DNA of 12,113 bases from positions 1 to 12,113 of the forward strand of contig JABABY010000044.1 of assembly GCA_014237955.1 (NCBI GenBank), given 5' to 3'. Position 1 is the stretch's first letter; the number at the start of each line of letters is the position of its first letter. Under the pieces are notes generated by a model. That model saw only the letters and a program-made list of their open reading frames with translations, was not told the DNA's origin and searched no databases. The stretch is from Planctomycetota bacterium (GTDB taxonomy: Bacteria; Planctomycetota; Planctomycetia; Pirellulales; UBA7805). Below are positions 6,678 to 12,113 of this stretch, piece after piece. The position numbers and the translations under genes were made by a program.

Positions 6678-6807
6678 GCATCTACTTTCTTTTGGGAACC
6701 GTAAGAGGAGATAGCGTAGCTAAGAATCTCAACAGAAACAATCGTGAATGAATCCATTGATTTTAAGGATCGACTTGCCTCCGCGCCAAGCGGCAACTGG
6801 TTGCCTC

Positions 6808-7692
6808 TCAATCCAGATTCTGGCCTCTCATTTCGGAAACAATGGCTGCCAAACCCTCTTGATACGTCGGGTAGATGGGCCGGACGCCAAGTTCACGAAT
6901 CATGCGATCATTAGAGACTCGCTTGTTGGTACCACTTTTCCGCTCAGACCACTCCGCCGCAACCTCAAAGCGGGGTGTGGGAGCTCGGAGAAGTCGGGCA
7001 AGAGCTGTAAAATATTCGCGTCGGTTCGTGGGTGAACCATCTGACACGTTGTAGGTGCGAGCCAGCCCCCCCTGATCAGCAGCGGCGAGCAGAACTGCCA
7101 CGGCGTCCTCCACATGGATCAAGTTCAAATAATCATTCCCGGTAACCGGAAGCGGCTTTCCGGCAACCACATCGACACTGCGAGGGATGCGACCAGGACC
7201 GTATAGACCAGCCAGTCTTAGAATGATTGCATCCTGCCCACGTGGATGTGCACGCAACATCTTTTCGGCTGCTAAGCAAGCCCTGCCCCCCTCTCGGTCT
7301 GGCTCGCACATGGAATCTTCATCGACCCACTCGCCATCTTCTTGGGCGTAGACTCCTGTTGAACTTGTGTAGAGTACCGGACCGGACGATGGCGGCAGGG
7401 CATCCAATAGATGGTGAAAACCGTCCACATACACCGACTGGATCGATGCGCCACTTGACCGATCGTGACCCACCGCAAAAAGCACGGTCTCTGGTGCCGG
7501 GAGATCCGTGAGTGTTTCTGGCTTTAAAATATCTCCCACGTGCGTTCTCAAACCTTGCTTCTGAAATTGCAAAGCGTGATCGACACTACGGGTCAGCACA
7601 CAAACGACATCTCCCTGACTCCGCCACCTCTGCGCAATACGACTGCCCAGATACCCACACCCAACGATTAACCGCTGCACCGTATCGGTCAC
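6808..7692 (-). CDS. atypical extended SDR / NAD(P)-dependent epimerase-like protein (YeeZ-like)
   Basis: A 294-residue Rossmann-fold protein. The N-terminus VGCGYLGSRIA (10-20) is the dinucleotide-binding glycine motif. YTSSTGVYA (108-116), LRLAGLYGPGRIP (158-170) and NLIHVEDAV follow the pattern of extended SDRs and of the YeeZ-type group. The usual YxxxK pair is missing: at the expected place the sequence is GGRACLAAEKML, with K144 but no tyrosine four residues before it, as in atypical SDRs, so classical dehydrogenase or epimerase catalysis is uncertain. The start is GTG at 7692, directly after the TAA of ruvX (TAAGTG), so the two are translationally coupled. There is no recognisable substrate-specific motif. 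It probably binds NAD(P) in the cytoplasm; its physiological role is unknown. Confidence 0.85.
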   Translation of the reverse strand: MTDTVQRLIVGCGYLGSRIAQRWRSQGDVVCVLTRSVDHALQFQKQGLRTHVGDILKPETLTDLPAPETVLFAVGHDRSSGASIQSVYVDGFHHLLDALPPSSGPVLYTSSTGVYAQEDGEWVDEDSMCEPDREGGRACLAAEKMLRAHPRGQDAIILRLAGLYGPGRIPRSVDVVAGKPLPVTGNDYLNLIHVEDAVAVLLAAADQGGLARTYNVSDGSPTNRREYFTALARLLRAPTPRFEVAAEWSERKSGTNKRVSNDRMIRELGVRPIYPTYQEGLAAIVSEMRGQNLD

Positions 7693-8172
7693 TTAAGGAT
7701 CGTCCAATCCACGAGTATCGGTTTTGCCCATCGGTCCCGACTCGAGATACGCCGTGAGCAGGATTTGCGCCGCCAATTTATCCCGACGCCCTTGACGTTG
7801 TTTCTTAGTCAAACCACCGACGGCGAGCATTTCATCGGCCATTTGCGTCGTAAACCGCTCATCAAAGAAAACCACCGGTACGCTCGTCTGATTCTGCAGC
7901 CAATTGCCAAAATCTCGAGCCTCTAGGGATTTCTGACTTTCCTCGCCACTCAAGTGAATCGGCAAACCGACTACAAATAACGAGATCTGCTCTTTAGCGG
8001 CAAGATGCCGAAAATAATCGCCATCCTGGACATCATTCTGCCGCCTGTAATTATCGAGCGGGCTGGCAATTTTCTGTTGTCGATCCGTAATTGCAATACC
8101 GATGCGCACCGTTCCAAAATCGACACTTGCAATACGCCCAATCACGCCAGAACCCACACCGTCCTCGGACAT
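7693..8172 (-). CDS. ruvX: RuvX/YqgF family Holliday-junction resolvase-like protein
   Basis: RuvX/YqgF is an RNase H-fold nuclease linked to 16S rRNA 5' processing in E. coli and proposed as a Holliday-junction resolvase. From the ATG at 8172 the protein is 159 residues, near the family's usual 140-150. Core motifs are ASVDFGTVRIGIAITD (15-30, catalytic D18), VVGLPIHLSG (67-76), FFDERFTT (102-109, E105) and the terminal RRDKLAAQILL (129-139, D131), so all acidic residues appear present. The frame stays open 99 bases upstream to 8271, but that extension has no family similarity, and an AGG lies about 8 bases before the chosen ATG. Its stop codon directly abuts the GTG start of the SDR gene. 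Confidence 0.93.
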   Translation of the reverse strand: MSEDGVGSGVIGRIASVDFGTVRIGIAITDRQQKIASPLDNYRRQNDVQDGDYFRHLAAKEQISLFVVGLPIHLSGEESQKSLEARDFGNWLQNQTSVPVVFFDERFTTQMADEMLAVGGLTKKQRQGRRDKLAAQILLTAYLESGPMGKTDTRGLDDP

Positions 8173-8373
8173 CACGCTGACCTGCTTCCATTGAAATCTG
8201 CTTTGGCAACCAAGCATTATGCTCTGCGCAAGCAACAACCGGGTATCCATAGCGATGCTGTAATCGAGCACCCTAGTTTCGGCGACTGCAAGCCAAACTT
8301 CAATCCAGAATCAAGCTGCACAGGCCGCATTCAGTTATACCGCGAGCTTGCACCTTGGCCACCGGGGACTACA

Positions 8374-8395
8374 CGATTTGCAACTCTGCAAATCG
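8374..8395. repeat. 9-bp inverted repeat with 4-base loop
   Basis: CGATTTGCA, spacer ACTC, TGCAAATCG is a perfect 9-bp inverted repeat. It lies about 200 bases upstream of ruvX and about 17 bases after the stop of the candidate small ORF at 8413-8571 on the same strand. Neither strand has a proper T run directly after it, so an operator or an RNA stem-loop is as likely as a terminator. Confidence 0.45.
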
Positions 8396-8412
8396 ACGCT
8401 TTTGGTATCTTC

Positions 8413-8571
8413 TTATACAAACCTGGCGAACAAACTGGTTGCAAAGCACGCGTTACTAATCACGCCTGCTGTAAACACTCCGACATATTCCTGGCCACGC
8501 GAAATTGGCTTGCCCTCGTTGACGATATTGCAGCCATCTGATAGCCTTTTTCGTTCCTGAACCGATTGCAT
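8413..8571 (-). CDS. candidate small protein, 52 residues, unknown
   Basis: A short open frame in the ruvX/icd divergent gap. It starts with ATG at 8571, with GGAG five bases upstream and AAGG adjoining the ATG, and ends with TAA at 8415-8413. The product begins MQSVQERKRLSDGCNIVNEG and continues RGQEYVGVFTAGVISNACFA, ending LFARFV. The N-terminal half is polar; the C-terminal 25 residues are mildly hydrophobic with two Cys in all, so a membrane-associated small protein is conceivable. I do not recognise the family. Support is only the ribosome binding site and protein-like composition; the opposite strand also has an open frame here, but with less natural, Cys-rich composition. Confidence 0.35.
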   Translation of the reverse strand: MQSVQERKRLSDGCNIVNEGKPISRGQEYVGVFTAGVISNACFATSLFARFV

Positions 8572-8579
8572 CCTTTCTC

Positions 8580-8608
8580 CAGACACACCCTACTTCTCCT
8601 CTTATAAA
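8580..8608 (+). promoter_or_regulatory. possible icd promoter
   Basis: CAGACA (8580-8585, 4/6 to the -35 consensus) is followed after 17 bases by TATAAA (8603-8608, 5/6 to the -10 consensus). A start near 8615 would leave a leader of about 70 bases before the icd ATG, which includes the palindrome CTATCGATAG. It is a match by eye only. Confidence 0.3.
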
Positions 8609-8684
8609 ACAGGGAAGCAATCACTCATCGGAAGTAGATCGCAGTCACAAACCGTCCTATCGATAGCGAGACAAGTTAGTAATT

Positions 8685-9779
8685 ATGGCTTATGAAATCA
8701 CATTAATCACAGGCGATGGCACGGGACCTGAACTTGCACAAGCAGCTAAAAAGTGCATCGATGCTACAGGTGTGGCGGTCAATTGGGACATCCAGGAAGC
8801 GGGCATTGATGTCATGGAGACTGCCGGAACGCCGATTCCGGATAGTACGCTAGAGAGTGTCCGTCGTACGCGATGCGCACTAAAAGCCCCGATCACAACA
8901 CCCGTTGGTACTGGATTTCGCAGTATCAATGTTTATCTCCGTCAGGAACTTGGCCTCTTTGCGTGTATCCGACCCTGTAAACAGTACGAGGGGGTTCGCA
9001 GCTATTTTTCTGACCTACCGGTGGATCTAGTGATTGTTCGTGAAAATACCGAAGATCTCTACGCCGGTGTTGAGTTCGAAGCTGGAGAAGAAGCAACCGA
9101 TCGCCTGATCGAATTCATTAATGGATTGCCCTCCGACCGAAAAATTAAAACCCTGGGAAAAGAAACCGGTATCTCTATCAAGCCAATCAGTATTTCGGGC
9201 ACCGAACGCATTGTTCGCTGTGCGATGGAATACGCGCGCGACAATGGGCGCAAAAAAGTTACTGCGGTCCACAAAGCTAATATTATGAAATACAGTGATG
9301 GCCTTTATCTGGACACCGCTGCACAAGTCGCTAAAGATTTTCCCGATATCGAATTTGAAGAACGGATCGTCGACAACATGTGTATGCAACTGGTACAGAA
9401 ACCAGAATTATATGATGTCCTGGTCTTGCCGAATCTCTATGGCGACATTGTTAGTGATCTCGGCGCTGGTATTGTAGGAGGACTGGGTGTCGCGCCTGGC
9501 GCCAATATCGGCCCCGAAGGGGCGGTATTTGAGGCTACCCACGGTAGTGCACCGAAGTATAAAGGCCAAAACAAAGTCAACCCGACAGCGTTAATTTTAT
9601 CGGGAATGCTCATGTTACTGCACATTGGTGAAAAAGAGGCGGCCGAGCGTCTCGAAAATGCGGTTGCTGCCGTTATTGCTGAAGGCAAAGAAGTAACATA
9701 CGACTTGAAGCCTCATCGCGATGACCCTACCGCAGTCGGCACACAGGAGATGGCGGACGCTATTTGTCGAAAACTGTAA
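8685..9779 (+). CDS. icd: isocitrate dehydrogenase (isocitrate/isopropylmalate dehydrogenase family)
   Basis: This enzyme oxidatively decarboxylates isocitrate to 2-oxoglutarate in the TCA cycle, reducing NAD(P)+. The 364 residues begin ITLITGDGTGPEL. Substrate residues are clear: S80 in GTGFRSINVYLRQEL, R86, R96 in IRPCK, R119 and Y126 in VRENTEDLYAG, K197 in HKANIMK, and metal ligands D254/D258 in YGDIVSDLGAG. The FRSINVYLRQEL element marks isocitrate rather than isopropylmalate dehydrogenase. The cofactor loop reads ATHGSAPKYKGQNKVNP (284-300): K291 and Y292 align with the NADP-selective K344/Y345 of E. coli Icd, and Y339 aligns with Y391, whereas NAD enzymes have D-I in place of K-Y. NADP use is therefore likely although the length resembles NAD-type enzymes. 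lpxK follows 70 bases downstream. Confidence 0.93.
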   Translation: MAYEITLITGDGTGPELAQAAKKCIDATGVAVNWDIQEAGIDVMETAGTPIPDSTLESVRRTRCALKAPITTPVGTGFRSINVYLRQELGLFACIRPCKQYEGVRSYFSDLPVDLVIVRENTEDLYAGVEFEAGEEATDRLIEFINGLPSDRKIKTLGKETGISIKPISISGTERIVRCAMEYARDNGRKKVTAVHKANIMKYSDGLYLDTAAQVAKDFPDIEFEERIVDNMCMQLVQKPELYDVLVLPNLYGDIVSDLGAGIVGGLGVAPGANIGPEGAVFEATHGSAPKYKGQNKVNPTALILSGMLMLLHIGEKEAAERLENAVAAVIAEGKEVTYDLKPHRDDPTAVGTQEMADAICRKL

Positions 9780-9849
9780 GATGGATCGGTACCGGATAAA
9801 ATCGTGACTGGCACGAAATTTTCGCCGTCACTTACTACTGGTTTGAGCA

Positions 9850-10920
9850 TTGCTCTCTTCCTCAACATTTCGAGCATTGGTTAGCGGACAAGCTTGCGGT
9901 CTGCTCGCAACGATTGCCCGCTTTGGTCTCTCTCTGGCAGAAATCCCTTATCGTTGGGCAGTCGCTTATCGAAATCATTGTTTTGATAAGGGTCGCCGTA
10001 CAATCCAGGCTGTAGGTGTACCTGTCATCAGCGTTGGCAACCTAACTTTAGGCGGCACCGGAAAAACACCCACGGTCGAGTTATTGGCTACCTATTTTCT
10101 TGAAAATGGGGTGCGGGTTGCTATCGTCAGTCGCGGGTATGGCAGCAGCAGCAGCGAACAGAATGACGAGGCAATGGAACTTTCGGAAAAATTGCCTCAA
10201 GTGCCACACATACAGAATCCTGACCGCGTCGCGGCAGCAACGAGTGCCATTGAACAGCACGCTTGCCAAGCAATTCTGTTAGATGATGGTTTTCAGCATC
10301 GACGGCTGGCCCGTGATTTGGACATCGTTCTCATCGATGCACTTGAGCCTTTCGGGTTTGAACATGTGTTTCCTCGTGGCACTCTTCGGGAACCGGTTTC
10401 AAATATCGTTCGCGCAGATGCTGTAGCACTAACCCGCTGCGAGTTGATCGATCATGAGCAACGAGAGGATGTTCGCCAACGGATTAAGACGTTGGCGCCG
10501 AATGCTGTATGGTTGGAAATAACCCACCATGTGGACTCGCTTCTTGGTACCGATGGTCGCCGTGTTGACCCCAAATCGCTCGATGGTGAGCAAATCGCTG
10601 CTTTTTGTGGAATTGGCAATCCACAAAATTTTCGGCGGACCATTACCTCAAGTTGCAACTGGAATCTTGCCGGTTGGCTCGAGTTCCCCGACCATCACCG
10701 ATATGATCGCCAGGACGTCACGAATTTGCTTGATTGGCTAAAAAAGGTTGAGGCAAGTGTGGCCGTTTGTACACACAAGGATTTAGTCAAGCTACGCTCC
10801 ATTTGGCCCGCAGACATGAAACTCTATGCCCTCATCACCACTTCTAAAATTCTCGAAGGCGGGGACGATCTAAGCCGCCTACTAAAACCCCTAATCAAAC
10901 GGGCTGCAACAAATTCTTAG
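9850..10920 (+). CDS. lpxK: tetraacyldisaccharide 4'-kinase (lipid A biosynthesis)
   Basis: LpxK phosphorylates the 4' position of the tetraacyldisaccharide 1-phosphate precursor at the inner membrane, giving lipid IVA. In the 356 residues, an amphipathic/hydrophobic N-terminal segment (about 15-40) is followed by VPVISVGNLTLGGTGKTPTV with a Walker A GGTGKT at 68-73, SRGYGS at 94-99, LLDDGFQHRRLARDLDIVLI at 143-162, FPDHHRY at 279-285 and CTHKDLVKL at 307-315, in the order expected of the family. The start is probably TTG at 9850: a TGA in frame lies just upstream, and the following FRALVSGQ segment resembles the start of other LpxK proteins. A later ATG would cut this off. It precedes hldE on the same strand, forming a lipopolysaccharide gene pair. 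Confidence 0.95.
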   Translation: MLSSSTFRALVSGQACGLLATIARFGLSLAEIPYRWAVAYRNHCFDKGRRTIQAVGVPVISVGNLTLGGTGKTPTVELLATYFLENGVRVAIVSRGYGSSSSEQNDEAMELSEKLPQVPHIQNPDRVAAATSAIEQHACQAILLDDGFQHRRLARDLDIVLIDALEPFGFEHVFPRGTLREPVSNIVRADAVALTRCELIDHEQREDVRQRIKTLAPNAVWLEITHHVDSLLGTDGRRVDPKSLDGEQIAAFCGIGNPQNFRRTITSSCNWNLAGWLEFPDHHRYDRQDVTNLLDWLKKVEASVAVCTHKDLVKLRSIWPADMKLYALITTSKILEGGDDLSRLLKPLIKRAATNS

Positions 10921-11085
10921 TGTTTTAGTACCAACAATGTGCCACTGCTAGCACTGGATCCGGCATAAAATTCTCTATGCCCCAAAGTCTCAGATGAGTA
11001 TAAAACGGAAACCATCATGGGGTGGCATCGTCGCCTCCTGTTGGCTCGGTTTGCATGAGCACGATGTTATAGAGAGATCATCCGG
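10921..11085 (+). promoter_or_regulatory. lpxK-hldE intergenic region with small dyads and a possible extended -10
   Basis: This 165-base gap contains a near-palindrome CCACTGCTAGCACTGG (10942-10957, two mismatches between arms) that shares the core ACTGCTAGCA with the palindrome at 5847-5862. It also has a 6-bp inverted repeat GGCATA/TATGCC at 10962-10981, and TG-T-TATAGA near 11065-11073 that could be an extended -10 element for hldE. None is strong; hldE may simply be co-transcribed with lpxK. Confidence 0.25.
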
Positions 11086-12113
11086 ATGAAAACCCTTGAC
11101 CTACTAGATGCTTTGGATTCTCTAGACAGCCAAAAAATACTGGTGATCGGAGACTTTATTCTAGATCGCTATACCTGGGGCAATGCCGAGGGCATCAGTC
11201 AGGAAGCCCCCGTCATTCTTCTGCGAGCAGACCGTGAGGAACAAAAATTAGGGGGGGCCGGAAACGTCTGCCAGATTCTCCATGGTCTCGGTGCGGATGT
11301 GCAGTGCGCTGGCTCAATCGGCAACGACGAATCGGGGGCCTCTGTCCGCACGATGCTTGAGGATCTATCCATTGATTGTCAGATGCTACTAACAGATTCG
11401 ACACGGATTACCACGACGAAACAGCGATTCATGGGACTCGCAGCCAATAAACATCCTCATCAGATTTTGCGCGTTGACAATGAAGTACGAGAAACTATTT
11501 CACCCGAAATAGAAAAAGAGCTGATTTTTCGCATCCGCAACCGTCTTTCAGATTTTGACGTTATTCTGTTTTCCGACTATGCCAAAGGACTCGTAACCCC
11601 CGCGCTACTTCGAGCAATCATCAACGAGGCAAAAACGCTTCGAATTCCGGTCATCGTGGATCCCGTCCGCACACGCGACTATCGGATGTACCACGGTGCC
11701 ACACTCATAACACCCAACCGCGCTGAGGCGGCAGAAGCCACCGGCCTGTCGATCGATACACCCTCCGACGCTTTTCAAGCGGCCCGAAAATTGTGCGAGA
11801 TTACGAATTTGGAGATGGCTGTCGTTACCCTTGATAGCGATGGAATGGTGCTGGCAAACGCAACCGGGGAAGCCGAATTATTTTCTACCAACCCACGAAC
11901 AGTCTACGACATCACGGGGGCAGGAGATGTCGTGCTGGCCACAATCGGGATCTGCATGGCGGCAGGGTATTCGGGACAAATCGCTGCCCGTCTGGCCAAT
12001 GTCGCCGCAGGTATTTCCGTGGAACAAATCGGTTGTTCGATTGTCTCTCGCAATGATTTGCGAAGTCGCCTGCTCGCACAGCAAGGACCTTTGGAGATGA
12101 AATTGCGAGATCT
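11086..12113 (+). CDS. hldE: D-glycero-beta-D-manno-heptose-7-phosphate kinase domain of HldE/RfaE (5' part, runs off the window)
   Basis: HldE phosphorylates heptose 7-phosphate at C1 (N-terminal PfkB-type kinase) and, in bifunctional forms, adenylylates it (C-terminal domain), giving the ADP-heptose for the lipopolysaccharide inner core. The 342 residues visible are a complete kinase domain: ILVIGDFILDRYTWG (18-32), the substrate loop EEQKLGGAGNV (51-61), FSDYAKGL (162-169), VIVDPVR (189-195), TPNRAEAAEATG (209-220) and the ATP/catalytic motif DITGAGDVVLA (275-285, with catalytic D281). No stop appears before the edge, and the last residues fall in the usual linker region, so I cannot see whether a cytidylyltransferase-type domain follows. 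The ATG at 11086 follows a purine-rich stretch. It lies 165 bases after lpxK. Confidence 0.93.
   Translation, partial: MKTLDLLDALDSLDSQKILVIGDFILDRYTWGNAEGISQEAPVILLRADREEQKLGGAGNVCQILHGLGADVQCAGSIGNDESGASVRTMLEDLSIDCQMLLTDSTRITTTKQRFMGLAANKHPHQILRVDNEVRETISPEIEKELIFRIRNRLSDFDVILFSDYAKGLVTPALLRAIINEAKTLRIPVIVDPVRTRDYRMYHGATLITPNRAEAAEATGLSIDTPSDAFQAARKLCEITNLEMAVVTLDSDGMVLANATGEAELFSTNPRTVYDITGAGDVVLATIGICMAAGYSGQIAARLANVAAGISVEQIGCSIVSRNDLRSRLLAQQGPLEMKLRD

Larger units (their letters stand above)
8173..8684. other. divergent intergenic region between ruvX and icd
   Basis: About 510 bases with no recognised gene. It contains the candidate 52-residue ORF, the 9-bp inverted repeat, a possible icd promoter and a 10-bp palindrome CTATCGATAG at 8657-8666 just before icd. 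The stretch 8173-8373 shows nothing I can interpret. Confidence 0.6.

Noticed and set aside
6213..6704. 163-residue plus-strand open frame
   Set aside because: It lies wholly opposite the MBL-fold hydrolase, whose motifs are unmistakable.
6792..6805. GGCAAC-TG-GTTGCC dyad just after the SDR stop as a terminator
   Set aside because: The stem is only 6 bp with a 2-base loop and no T run follows on the minus strand.
8173..8271. N-terminal extension of ruvX
   Set aside because: It would add 33 residues absent from the family; the ATG at 8172 has a better ribosome binding site and gives normal length.
8005..8541. 178-residue plus-strand open frame
   Set aside because: Its first third is antisense to ruvX and the rest is Cys/His-rich low-likelihood sequence with no domain; it also conflicts with the more natural minus-strand small ORF.
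1..12113. Mobile elements, CRISPR arrays, defence islands or biosynthetic clusters
   Set aside because: No transposase, integrase, direct repeat array, terminal inverted repeats or defence-type domains were seen; all recognised genes are housekeeping or envelope functions.

Overview
The window looks like a chromosomal stretch of a planctomycete, probably from the Pirellulaceae and probably marine. That is inferred from protein style: a sodium-pumping NADH:quinone reductase operon, lipid A and heptose genes, a small tyrosine-rich secreted protein of a type I associate with this group, and several starts without a Shine-Dalgarno sequence. No database search was possible. I see no tRNA, rRNA, CRISPR array, insertion sequence or phage gene. 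The genes are core metabolism and envelope genes.

Layout. (1) Positions 1-3615, minus strand: a tightly packed Na+-NQR operon transcribed nqrA, nqrB, nqrC, nqrD and leaving the window at the left. nqrE and nqrF are presumably beyond the edge. nqrD shows an in-frame TGA in the last bases of the window. (2) Positions 3616-4160: a long divergent intergenic region with two convincing intrinsic terminators, a UUCG-capped hairpin and a TGTGA-N6-TCACA operator, all reading toward nqrA. This suggests an unannotated small RNA and/or a controlled leader. (3) Positions 4161-5348, plus strand: an M20 deacylase of the ArgE/DapE type. (4) Positions 5396-8571, minus strand: a small secreted Tyr-rich protein, a metallo-beta-lactamase-fold hydrolase with an altered zinc motif, an atypical SDR directly abutting ruvX, and a possible 52-residue small protein. 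(5) Positions 8685-12113, plus strand: isocitrate dehydrogenase, lpxK and the 5' part of hldE/rfaE, which runs off the right edge.

How they work together. NQR couples NADH oxidation to quinone reduction and Na+ export; isocitrate dehydrogenase feeds reduced cofactor from the TCA cycle. LpxK phosphorylates the lipid A precursor and HldE makes the activated heptose of the inner core, so the right end is a lipopolysaccharide locus and supports a Gram-negative outer membrane. RuvX acts in nucleic acid processing. The rest is housekeeping or unknown.

I did not find a clear new multi-gene system. The most unusual part is the nqrA upstream region with its tandem minus-strand terminators and no gene upstream of them; next come the HxDxDH hydrolase and the candidate small protein at 8413-8571.
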